This document shows positions 8,930 through 15,733 of a stretch of 19,974 nt of DNA, piece after piece. The stretch lies in assembly GCA_030667885.1 (NCBI GenBank), contig DAOUVA010000013.1, forward strand, positions 1 to 19,974. Direction: 5' to 3'. This DNA is from Phycisphaerae bacterium (GTDB taxonomy: Bacteria > Planctomycetota > Phycisphaerae > Sedimentisphaerales > Anaerobacaceae). Every line of letters begins with the position of its first letter. Position 1 is the first letter of the stretch. The translations under genes and the position numbers were made by a program. The notes under the pieces are model-generated. The model had not been told where the DNA came from. It saw nothing but the letters and a program-made list of their open reading frames with translations, and searched no databases.

Positions 8930-9601
8930 ATGAAAAAAATTGACATTGGTAAGAAAATTCTCATAGAAAATGAAAAGCATGCTTTTGAAAACATTCTGTT
9001 TTTAGCCGAGCGGAAGAAATTATGCCTGAACATGATATCATCTCCTGGCTCTGGTAAAACTACAATCCTTGTCAGAATGATAAGCGACCTAAAGGGTAAA
9101 ATTAAAGTCGGCGTTATTGAAGGTGATATACAGACCGATATAGACGCCGAGAGAATCAGAGCTACCGAAGCTCCGGCTATTCAGATAAACACCGAAGGAG
9201 CCTGCCATTTATCGGCGCCGCAGATAAGTCGGGCACTCAAACAGTTACCTGTTGAAGATTTGGATTTGATTCTTATTGAGAATGTAGGCAATCTTGTTTG
9301 TCCATCGGCTTTTGAACTTGGAGAAGCCGGCAAAATAGTTGTACTGTCCGTTGCAGAAGGTGATGATAAGCCGGTGAAGTATCCCGCTATTTTTGCAAAG
9401 TCAAAGGTGCTGCTTATAAACAAAATTGATTTGCTGGCAGGCGGGCATGTGGATTTCAATATCGATAAAGTAACAGCCGATGCCCGCAAACTAAATAAAG
9501 ACATCAGGATTTTCCCCATATCAGCCAAAACCGGCGAAGGTATGGACGAATGGTATAAGTGGCTGCAAAAATCAATTGAAACAAACAGCCTGTCCCAATA
9601 A
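8930..9601 (+). CDS. hypB: GTPase HypB for nickel insertion
   Basis: 223 residues. HypB is the GTPase (SIMIBI class) that drives nickel transfer together with HypA. The Walker A motif is 'SSPGSGKTT' (37-45). 'EGDIQTDIDAERI' is the switch region, and 'NKIDLL' the guanine-specificity motif. The G-domain metal site is conserved: C92-H93 ('GACHL') and C124 ('NLVCP'). The protein starts directly with the short helix before the G domain. It lacks both the CXXCGC high-affinity nickel motif of the E. coli type and the histidine-rich N-terminus of the nickel-storing type, as many family members do. It is the last gene of the hyp operon; its stop is 8 bp from the stop of the convergent nadD. Confidence 0.96.
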   Translation: MKKIDIGKKILIENEKHAFENILFLAERKKLCLNMISSPGSGKTTILVRMISDLKGKIKVGVIEGDIQTDIDAERIRATEAPAIQINTEGACHLSAPQISRALKQLPVEDLDLILIENVGNLVCPSAFELGEAGKIVVLSVAEGDDKPVKYPAIFAKSKVLLINKIDLLAGGHVDFNIDKVTADARKLNKDIRIFPISAKTGEGMDEWYKWLQKSIETNSLSQ

Positions 9602-9609
9602 CATACGCG

Positions 9610-10251
9610 CTATTCGCCGTTCGCTGTTGACTTTGACCCGTAAAGGCCATGTTTGCGGATATATTCAGCAACGGATGGATTGAGCATATCGGTTACACCC
9701 CTTCCGGCTGCTAATCTTTCCCGTATTTCCGTACTGCTTATATCAACCAAAGGAGTTGGTATAACATTTTGCTGGAGTTTTTCGATGCGTTGAGGGCCCC
9801 ATATAGGCTCATATTTGGTAAAATCGGGTGGCTCGCAGCCCGCCCTGTACATAGTCGTAAGAAGACAGGTATCAATCAGCTCGACAATCTCATGCCAATA
9901 CGTCAAATCATCGATGCTGTCGGCGCCAACAAGCCAATGGATTAAAGTACCGCCGCCGTACTCGTTCTGAAACTGCCTTACCGTCTCTAAGGTATAGCTC
10001 GGCGCAGGTTTTTTCAATTCGCAATCACTGACCTCGAATGTCTCTTGTTCGGCAATTGCAAGAGTTATCATTTTATGCCGATGTTTGTCATTCGCTTTTG
10101 GCAAAAAACCTTTGAGCGGAGAACGCTTGGCAGGAATGAAAATGATTTTCTCTGCGCCAATGCGCCTGGCCGCGTCTTCAGCAACAGTGGTATGACCGAG
10201 ATGAACCGGATCAAACGTGCCGCCAAACAAAGCTATTTTTCTTTTTGTCAT
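9610..10251 (-). CDS. nadD: Nicotinate-nucleotide adenylyltransferase
   Basis: 213 residues, normal length. It joins ATP and nicotinate mononucleotide to form deamido-NAD in NAD biosynthesis, in the cytoplasm. It is a nucleotidyltransferase-fold protein: 'GGTFDPVHLGH' (9-19) is the HIGH-type ATP motif, 'IFIPAKRSPLK' follows, 'LVGADSIDDLTYWHE' is the substrate loop, and 'ISSTEIRERL' is the ISSTxIR motif. The start at 10251 has no visible Shine-Dalgarno sequence in its AT-rich leader. It is convergent with hypB and is not functionally tied to it. The stop codons are so close that the two transcripts probably overlap. Confidence 0.95.
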   Translation of the reverse strand: MTKRKIALFGGTFDPVHLGHTTVAEDAARRIGAEKIIFIPAKRSPLKGFLPKANDKHRHKMITLAIAEQETFEVSDCELKKPAPSYTLETVRQFQNEYGGGTLIHWLVGADSIDDLTYWHEIVELIDTCLLTTMYRAGCEPPDFTKYEPIWGPQRIEKLQQNVIPTPLVDISSTEIRERLAAGRGVTDMLNPSVAEYIRKHGLYGSKSTANGE

Positions 10252-10782
10252 AAATAATTAACAACTAAAATGTGTTTTGTTGAATAAATATTACAAAAGA
10301 TATTTAAATACTTTAACAGGAAATAATGTCGACAAACAGTAAAACATTTAAATTGTGAAGTCGTTTTTATTTTCTTCTTGCATTACATCAACACATGAAA
10401 ACATATTACTGAGTGACATAATAAAAACGTTCTTTAATAATCAAAAACGCTGAATTTTGTCTATAAGTTAAATAAATCGACTCCTACAAGGCTAATTCAA
10501 ACAAAACAACTTTTCCAGTTTTAATAAGAATGTAAGATATAGCAAAACATTTTTCATCATTTCATTAATGTCTATGGTAAACAAAATATGAAGTTGTGTA
10601 AAATACTCAAGACAATATTTTCATCAAGTATTGTTAAACTTTTTGTCGATAAAAATAATATGAAAAATAATTTACTTTTTTGTATATTTCTTTAACAAAG
10701 TTTTTTATTGTAAACGCTATCGTAATGTTAAGTAATGAAACGTAAAAGGATTTTTGGTCAGCCAAAAGGAGGTGACTCAATA
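10252..10782. other. Very AT-rich intergenic region between nadD and the lysine-rich mini-gene
   Basis: About 530 bases, by eye roughly 25-30% GC, with many A- and T-tracts. It must carry the divergent promoters of nadD and the mini-gene. I see no RNA gene, no terminator hairpin and no ORF with a ribosome binding site. A 35-codon frame near 10589 lacks one. The composition suggests curved, easily melted DNA. It is well below the GC content of the neighbouring genes. Confidence 0.5.
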
Positions 10783-10902
10783 ATGGCAAAGAAAAAAGCA
10801 AAGAAGAAAGTAGCAAAGAAGAAAGTTGCAAAGAAGAAAACAGCAAAGAAGAAAGTTGCAAAGAAGAAAGTAGCAAAGAAGAAAGCAAAGAAGAAAAAAT
10901 AG
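10783..10902 (+). CDS. Lysine-rich 39-residue mini-protein (histone H1 tail-like)
   Basis: 40 codons including stop: MAKKKA followed by repeats of VAKKK (one TAKKK), ending AKKKK. 25 of 39 residues are lysine; the rest are Ala, Val, one Thr and the Met. There is no folded domain. Such (K/A)-rich tails bind nucleic acid in bacterial histone H1-like proteins (family knowledge), so a DNA- or RNA-compacting role is likely but inferred. The gene is not just low-complexity noise: AAAAGGAGGTGA, an almost perfect complement of the 16S 3' end, lies 7 bases before the ATG, and a strong terminator follows. An in-frame upstream ATG at 10735 would add 16 residues (MKRKRIFGQPKGG...), but it has no ribosome binding site and would place the Shine-Dalgarno inside the gene. 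Lysine codons are AAG and AAA mixed. Confidence 0.75.
   Translation: MAKKKAKKKVAKKKVAKKKTAKKKVAKKKVAKKKAKKKK
10810..10884 (+). repeat. Five tandem 15-bp repeats inside the mini-gene
   Basis: Five copies of a 15-base unit, NNNGCAAAGAAGAAA, where the first codon is GTA, GTT, ACA, GTT, GTA in order. Shortened 12-base units (GCAAAGAAGAAA) lie at 10798-10809 and 10885-10896. Each unit encodes V/T-A-K-K-K, so gain or loss of a unit keeps the frame. The tract is almost entirely purine on this strand. Confidence 0.9.
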
Positions 10903-10923
10903 CGTAACAACTTGATCAAAAGC

Positions 10924-10979
10924 TCGCATGGATTTTGGCGGGTTGTTTGAGCCGCTATCAACGGCGGCAAGTTATGCGA
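10924..10979 (+). other. Possible folded RNA between mini-gene and terminator
   Basis: TCGCAT (10924-10929) can pair with ATGCGA (10974-10979), closing a region that contains a small internal hairpin (GCCG with CGGC around a 7-base loop). It lies between the mini-gene stop and the terminator. I recognise no known RNA family; it may be mere 3' UTR structure. Confidence 0.25.
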
Positions 10980-11023
10980 AAATGGAAGGTTTTGTTATTA
11001 ATACAAAGCCTTCCATTTTTTTT
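10979..11023 (+). terminator. Strong intrinsic terminator after the mini-gene
   Basis: AATGGAAGG (10981-10989) pairs perfectly with CCTTCCATT (11009-11017). The helix continues inward as TTTTG/CAAAG with one G-U pair, for 14 bp and a 9-base loop, and two flanking A-T pairs can extend it outward. A T-run to 11023 follows. It separates the mini-gene from lysA. Confidence 0.85.
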
Positions 11024-11104
11024 AATACAGAATCACAGGTACATTTGCTTCACAACAGTTCCGAACGAAACAATTCCTCCTGCATCTCATTAGTAAGCGC
11101 ATTC

Positions 11105-11132
11105 TTGCAATTACCGAATAATTCTTTATACT
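11105..11132 (+). promoter_or_regulatory. Candidate sigma70-type promoter for lysA
   Basis: TTGCAA (11105-11110), a 16-base spacer, then TATACT (11127-11132). This would start transcription near 11139, giving a leader of about 57 nt before lysA. It sits downstream of the terminator at 10979-11023, so lysA can be transcribed independently of the mini-gene. By-eye assignment. Confidence 0.45.
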
Positions 11133-11195
11133 ATTAGCCGATATTGACGTGGATTTTGTTAATTTTAGAGGTTTATTTGCAAAGAGAACAAAAAT

Positions 11196-12473
11196 ATGGA
11201 TTATTTTGAGTACAAAGAAGGCAAATTGTTCGCGGAAAACGTAAGCGTTGAGACAATCGCAAAGGAGGTCGGCACTCCCGTATATATCTACAGTAAGGCC
11301 ACCTTCAAAGAGCATCTGCAAAAAATTCAGCAGGCATACAGCCAGATCGATACCACGATTTGCTATTCAGTTAAAGCCTGCGGCAATATAAATATTCTCA
11401 AATTTATGGCCGGCGCCGGTAGCGGATTCGATATCGTCAGCGGCGGGGAGCTGTACCGGGTTATGAAGGCCGGCGGCGACCCTTCACAAATCGTCTATGC
11501 CGGTGTCGGTAAAACAGACACAGAAATCATCGAAGCATTAGACGCGAACATCGGTTATTTCAATATCGAATCAGAGGCGGAACTTGAAAATCTCATTCGT
11601 TTAGCCCGCCAACAGGGAAAACAAACCAAAGCGGCTCTCCGTGTAAATCCCGATGTTGAATATAAAACTCATGCTTTTCTGAAAACGGGCAAGAAAGAAA
11701 CGAAATTCGGTGTTGATATCGAGCGGGCACTGAAAGTCTTTTCCGATTACGGTGACAACCCCGCGGTAAATCTCTGCGCAATTCATGTCCACTTGGGAAC
11801 TGGCGGCAAAAAAATTGACCCGTATGTTGAAGCTGTGAAAAAAGCCCTCCCGCTTATCGACCAGCTCCGCAGCAAAGGCCACACTATAGAAGCTATCGAT
11901 CTTGGTGGGGGCTATGGTGCCGATTACGAATCCAACAGCGTCCCTTCAGCGGCAGAATATGCATCAGGCATCGTACCGTTGCTGAAAGACAAGAACATCA
12001 AACTTATCCTTGAGCCGGGCAAAAGCATTTGCGCTAACGCAGGAGTAATGTTAACTCGAGTGCTTTATATCAAACACGGCGGCAGGAAAAAATTTGTTAT
12101 AGTCGATGCAGGGATGAACGATTTGATTCGTCCGTCGCTATATGACGCTTTCCATTTCATTTGGCCTGCAAATGTACATGAAAAGTTTGTTCCCCCGCAG
12201 CGGAAAAAGGATTTACACCTTGAAGGAACTGAAGTTGTTGATGTTGTTGGGCCGATATGCGAAGGCGCCGATTTCTTTGCGAAGGATAGAGCTTTACCCC
12301 CGGTGAAACGCGGCGATTTAGTCTCCGTCTTTACCGCCGGTGCTTATGGCTTTACTATGAGCAGCAATTACAACGCTCGCGGACGAGTCGCCGAAGTGCT
12401 TGTTGACGGCGATAAATTCTCGGTCATAGGAAAACGCGAGACCTACGAAGATTTAATTACGCTGGAAAAGTAA
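11196..12473 (+). CDS. lysA: Diaminopimelate decarboxylase
   Basis: 425 residues, usual length. A PLP enzyme that decarboxylates meso-diaminopimelate to L-lysine, the last step of lysine synthesis. It has an alanine-racemase-like TIM barrel plus a C-terminal beta domain. Visible motifs: PLP lysine K60 in 'YSVKA'; 'GSGFDIVSGGEL'; 'HVHLGTGGKK' where most homologues have HIGSQ; 'LGGGYG' (phosphate loop); 'LEPGKSICANAG'; 'GPICEGADFFAKDR' with the cysteine that acts across the dimer; and 'AGAYGFTMSSNYNARGR', which closes the active site. The H-I-G-S-Q variant is unusual but in the right place. ATG 11196 is preceded by AAAGAGAAC, a modest ribosome binding site. It appears monocistronic. A related ornithine/arginine-type decarboxylase is less likely given the C-terminal motifs. 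Confidence 0.94.
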   Translation: MDYFEYKEGKLFAENVSVETIAKEVGTPVYIYSKATFKEHLQKIQQAYSQIDTTICYSVKACGNINILKFMAGAGSGFDIVSGGELYRVMKAGGDPSQIVYAGVGKTDTEIIEALDANIGYFNIESEAELENLIRLARQQGKQTKAALRVNPDVEYKTHAFLKTGKKETKFGVDIERALKVFSDYGDNPAVNLCAIHVHLGTGGKKIDPYVEAVKKALPLIDQLRSKGHTIEAIDLGGGYGADYESNSVPSAAEYASGIVPLLKDKNIKLILEPGKSICANAGVMLTRVLYIKHGGRKKFVIVDAGMNDLIRPSLYDAFHFIWPANVHEKFVPPQRKKDLHLEGTEVVDVVGPICEGADFFAKDRALPPVKRGDLVSVFTAGAYGFTMSSNYNARGRVAEVLVDGDKFSVIGKRETYEDLITLEK

Positions 12474-12548
12474 TTAGTCGCTTAATATTTCCCTGTTTGT
12501 TGCTCGATTGACAACTTACTGATGATTAACACAATGCAGGATATTTAA

Positions 12549-12722
12549 TCAGCGGCCAGTATTTCTTAATATGAACAAAATACCTAAAAGACCAAGCAGG
12601 AGCACTGCGGCCCTCAATATTCGCATGAGTTGAGTTCTGGGCTGCACAAGTCGCCAAACAAAGGCCCAAAGTGTGACAATAAGCAAAATGCGTAAAATAA
12701 AGGCTATAATGTTTGTAAACAT
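12549..12722 (-). CDS. Small hypothetical membrane protein, two helices
   Basis: 57 residues, unrecognised. The N-terminal helix is about residues 3-23 (rich in I, L, F, V, W), followed by a short basic loop 'RLVQPRTQLMRILR' and a second helix at about 38-52 ending 'RNTGR'. That pattern, one hydrophobic hairpin with a positive loop, suggests an inner-membrane protein with the loop in the cytoplasm. The frame was picked because its composition is membrane-like, whereas an overlapping frame of 67 codons reads as nonsense. No clear Shine-Dalgarno precedes the ATG (upstream TATAATGGGCT), which lowers confidence. It is convergent with lysA. Confidence 0.5.
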   Translation of the reverse strand: MFTNIIAFILRILLIVTLWAFVWRLVQPRTQLMRILRAAVLLLGLLGILFILRNTGR

Positions 12723-12908
12723 AGCCCATTATATCCCATCTTAACAGCTTAAGTCAAGTTAATTTTGCCCATTTTAACGTGCAATCATGAAAAATCTGCG
12801 TGTTCTACAAGCTTATTAGCAATATCTTCGAGGAAAATATAATCTCTACCTATCGTAGAAATTAAGTGTGTTTGATAAGAATACGTTTTCAAACCGGCCA
12901 GACTACAC

Positions 12909-13058
12909 TCACCCTTGCAGTAAGGACCCTGTATAAATTGGAGAATACATCTTAACCGACATTTCCCATATGGCCTCCGCCAGTTGCATCGCCGGCGAGG
13001 CAAGGCCCACGCAGAGACCCCAGAGGAGTGTCGTGAGAAAACGAAGCTGCGTGTGCAT
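12909..13058 (-). pseudogene. Truncated secreted-protein gene (signal peptide only)
   Basis: A 49-codon frame starting 35 bp after the hydrolase stop on the same strand. Residues 1-29 form a textbook signal peptide: MHTQLRF, then a hydrophobic run TTLLWGLCVGLA, then a cleavage-like 'QLAEA'. The GC-rich codon use resembles the hydrolase gene. After about residue 29 the composition turns AT-rich, no domain follows, and the frame stops after 'YTGSLLQG'. The change coincides with the direct repeat at 12951-12971. The simplest reading is that a second exported-protein gene of the same block lost everything after its signal peptide. It could instead be a genuine small secreted peptide. Confidence 0.4.
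12951..12971 (-). repeat. Direct repeat, downstream copy bracketing the hydrolase block
   Basis: Read on the minus strand: ATATGGGAAAT, two variable bases (GT), CGGTT, one variable base, AG. It matches the copy at 15748-15768 at 18 of 21 positions, in the same orientation, 2797 bp apart. It coincides with the switch from GC-rich to AT-rich sequence. It may be chance; the perfect core is 11 bases. Confidence 0.45.
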
Positions 13059-13068
13059 AAGACTAATC

Positions 13069-13085
13069 CTGGGCTTTAAGCCCAG
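13069..13085. repeat. Short perfect inverted repeat after the hydrolase gene
   Basis: CTGGGCTT-T-AAGCCCAG, 8-base arms around one base (effectively a 6-bp hairpin with a 5-base loop), 9 bases past the hydrolase stop codon. It has no T-run on the hydrolase strand, so it is a poor intrinsic terminator; it may stabilise mRNA 3' ends. Confidence 0.5.
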
Positions 13086-13093
13086 AGTATGTA

Positions 13094-15700
13094 CTACCGC
13101 TTGTCAAGCCGCTGCGCGAAGAGCCAGTCCCAGACATTCGCCGTCTTGTCACACCTCTCGCTGCTGTATTGGGTGACGTAGACTTTCTCTGGCTCGTCGC
13201 CCTCGTAGGAGAAAGCATATCGCGATGCGTTGTGTCCCACGCCCTTCAGCTCGGTGTACTTCAGGCTTCCGCCCACTTCCTTTATACGCGCGAAGATCTC
13301 CCGCGTAAAGCCCGTCGGCACCACCGGGTCGCTTCCGCCGTGAAAAGCCCAGATGGGCACGTGCTTGAACTTCGCGGGATCCTTCCAGGGGAGCAATCCG
13401 CCCGCGCTGGGGATGGCCGCGGCGAATCGCTCCGGCGCGGCCCAAACGGTGTTCCATGAGCCGGCGCCGCCCATCGAATGGCCGAGCACGTAAACGCGAT
13501 TCGTATCCACGGCGAACTCTTCGGCGAGATGGTCGATCAACGCAAAGGCCTTAGTGAGCGCTCCGTTAGACTTCGGGCCCGGAGGATAATTCCGTTTTTC
13601 GAGCCGCGATTGCCATGCTTTGGAGTACGTCTTCTTCAGCGACTCCGTCAGTTCCGGCACAATCTCGCCCGTGACCGACCAGTCAGCCGCCGCCTGTGGC
13701 GCCACCACGATGCAAGGATACTTCGTTCGCCAGGCCGCATCGACAAACTTCGCGCTCCAGTTGCGCAGATTGCTTTCGTTATCATCGCCCACGCCAGCTC
13801 CTCCGTGCAGATTCAATATGAGAGGATACTTCCTGGCGGCCTCGAAATTGGCTGGCAGCAGCAGACGGTACGGCATGCCGTCGAACACGCGCGCCTCATA
13901 AGCATCGAGAATCTCCTGCGGCACCCCTGCGCCCTTGTTTTGCTTTCGGGTTTTCTCTTGCTGTTTGCTGTTCCGTAGTGGCAAGCGTTTGTGGGAGAAC
14001 AGCCATTTCAAAAACTCCGGTTCCTTATCACAGCGATCGCTGCTGAGTTGGGTGCTGCCGTTGTCACCTCCGGTAATCATTTTTTCGGCAACGCCATGTC
14101 CGTCACCAGCCCAGGTTGTAAGCTTCATGTTCCCGCCCAGTTTTTCCATTTCAGCGAAAAGTTTCTGATCACGCTCGAATGGGCAGACCTTATCATTGTC
14201 TCCATGAAAGGACCATATCGGGACATCCTTAATCAATGATGCATCGATAAAGTCTTCACCTCGAGCCAGGCCACTGCCGGCCGAGGGAGCTGCGGCCGCA
14301 AAATAATCAGGATCAGATTGTATGATTCTATAAGTCCCCTCACCTCCCATAGAGTGCCCAAGAATGTATATCCTGTTCATGTCAACTGATGGCAAATTTT
14401 TGATGATAACTTTGATATTAGACAGGTGTACACTGTTCCAAAGTTCATTTGCCTGGGGGGCGAGCACATAGCAGGGGTAATCCGAGCGCCTCTGCTCTTC
14501 GGCAAGAAGCTTGTTCCAACCGCGCAGTTGTTTCCGGTTATCCGTCCCTCTGCCACCAGCGCCGTGCAGTGAAACAATAACCGGGTAGCGATTGTTTGAA
14601 TCGAAATCCATAGGCTTCATGAGACGGTATGGCATATCGTCATCTGCGTGAGGTTCATAGAGATCAACCCAGTTTACCGAAACCTTCCTGTCCGCTACTT
14701 CGGCATTTCGCGCTGGACCCTCAGTTGCCGTGCTCTCGGACGCCGAAGCATCCGGCGATCCCAGGGGTGCTGATTTCGATTTCAGATGCCTTTCGAAGAA
14801 CGCGAGGACCATCGTCTCGATTTCAGGCGCATCGAATCCAGGTTTGCCGTGTCCGGCGCCGTGGATCGTGTGGAAGTGCCCGCTCACACCCGCCACCTTC
14901 AACGACTCGAATAATAGTTGGCTCTGATTGATCGGCACGGTGCGGTCCTTGTCTCCGTGGACGATCAGAAACGGCGGATCGTCCTTGGTCACATATGTGA
15001 TGGGATTCAAGCGTAAGGCTTTGCCTTTGTTCTCCAGCACTGCGCCACCGATCAGCTTGGCCTCGGGTGAGTTCGCCTCGCCATGCTTCTCGTATCCAGG
15101 TGTGGTCACAAACACCTTGAAATCCGTCGGCCCGTAGTAATCACACACCGCCTGCACGCGGCTGGATTGCTCGATGTTTCCACCGACGTCGAATTCCTTC
15201 ACGTCACCACTTGTGCCGACGAGCGAGACGAGATGTCCCCCCGCCGAACTGCCCCACACGCCGAAACGATCGGGATCGATATTGTATTCCTTCGCGTGAG
15301 CGCGCAGCCAGCGGATGGCCGCTTTGCAATCCTCGATTTGTGCGGGAAAGGTCGCATGGCCGCTGAGGCGATAGTTGATGCTCGCCACAGCGTAACCGCG
15401 CTCCGTGTAACCCTTGCGCAATGGTAGACAGCGTTCTTTGCTGCCGTTCTGCCAACCCCCGCCGTGGATCCATATAATCAACGGCAACAGGCCATCAGCC
15501 TTCTCTGGAACGAAGAGGTCGAGCACATGGCGCTCGTGGCCGTTGACGACGTAGGCGATATTGCGTTGGGCCCTTACGCCTTCGGGCACACGAGGCGTCT
15601 GGGTACTTTGTCTGGCTTGACCCCTGGATCGTTGCTGGGCAGATACGCTCAAGGCTGTGGAGAGGAGAAGTACACAAGTGAGTAAGTTAGTTTTGTTCAT
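13094..15700 (-). CDS. Secreted protein with three tandem alpha/beta-hydrolase (esterase) modules
   Basis: 868 residues with signal peptide MNKTNLLTCVLLLSTALSVS-AQ, so periplasmic or secreted; AAAGGAAACC precedes the ATG. Module 1 (about 45-308) is BD-FAE/acetyl-esterase-like: oxyanion 'HGGGW' (79-83), nucleophile S152 in GSSAG, D252 in 'HGDKDRTVP' and H284. Modules 2 (about 345-572) and 3 (about 597-864) are PHB-depolymerase/peptidase-S9-like and homologous to each other: both read 'MPYRL', 'LHG-GAG', 'YPC-VAPQA', 'GHSMGG', 'PSAG', 'VPIW-FHG'. Their triads are S450/D503/H535 and S742/D791/H823. All three triads look intact. The linkers are low-complexity (Ser/Ala/Glu-rich at 309-335; Lys/Gln-rich at 575-592). 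Likely substrates are acetyl or feruloyl esters on plant or algal polysaccharides (inferred). GC is high in modules 1 and 3 but near local average in module 2. Confidence 0.9.
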   Translation of the reverse strand: MNKTNLLTCVLLLSTALSVSAQQRSRGQARQSTQTPRVPEGVRAQRNIAYVVNGHERHVLDLFVPEKADGLLPLIIWIHGGGWQNGSKERCLPLRKGYTERGYAVASINYRLSGHATFPAQIEDCKAAIRWLRAHAKEYNIDPDRFGVWGSSAGGHLVSLVGTSGDVKEFDVGGNIEQSSRVQAVCDYYGPTDFKVFVTTPGYEKHGEANSPEAKLIGGAVLENKGKALRLNPITYVTKDDPPFLIVHGDKDRTVPINQSQLLFESLKVAGVSGHFHTIHGAGHGKPGFDAPEIETMVLAFFERHLKSKSAPLGSPDASASESTATEGPARNAEVADRKVSVNWVDLYEPHADDDMPYRLMKPMDFDSNNRYPVIVSLHGAGGRGTDNRKQLRGWNKLLAEEQRRSDYPCYVLAPQANELWNSVHLSNIKVIIKNLPSVDMNRIYILGHSMGGEGTYRIIQSDPDYFAAAAPSAGSGLARGEDFIDASLIKDVPIWSFHGDNDKVCPFERDQKLFAEMEKLGGNMKLTTWAGDGHGVAEKMITGGDNGSTQLSSDRCDKEPEFLKWLFSHKRLPLRNSKQQEKTRKQNKGAGVPQEILDAYEARVFDGMPYRLLLPANFEAARKYPLILNLHGGAGVGDDNESNLRNWSAKFVDAAWRTKYPCIVVAPQAAADWSVTGEIVPELTESLKKTYSKAWQSRLEKRNYPPGPKSNGALTKAFALIDHLAEEFAVDTNRVYVLGHSMGGAGSWNTVWAAPERFAAAIPSAGGLLPWKDPAKFKHVPIWAFHGGSDPVVPTGFTREIFARIKEVGGSLKYTELKGVGHNASRYAFSYEGDEPEKVYVTQYSSERCDKTANVWDWLFAQRLDKR

Positions 15701-15733
15701 GGCTGGTTTCCTTTCTCGGGTTCTTGAAATCCC

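Noticed and set aside
10589..10696. Plus-strand 35-codon frame in the AT-rich spacer
   Set aside because: No ribosome binding site, composition typical of random AT-rich DNA.
10634..10970. Minus-strand frames rich in Leu/Ser or Phe/Ala repeats over the mini-gene
   Set aside because: They are the complement of the AAG/AAA repeat, have no ribosome binding site, and run across the terminator side of the plus-strand gene.
12785..13003. Minus-strand frame of 72 codons ending in a protein-like stretch (YIFLEDIANKLVEHADFS)
   Set aside because: The first half is an out-of-frame reading of the signal-peptide remnant; the last 35 codons look coding-like but have no start or ribosome binding site. At best it is the end of a lost gene, not enough to annotate.
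13149..13978. Several plus-strand frames opposite the hydrolase gene
   Set aside because: They are shadows created by high GC in the minus-strand gene; Arg/His/Ala-rich nonsense without ribosome binding sites.
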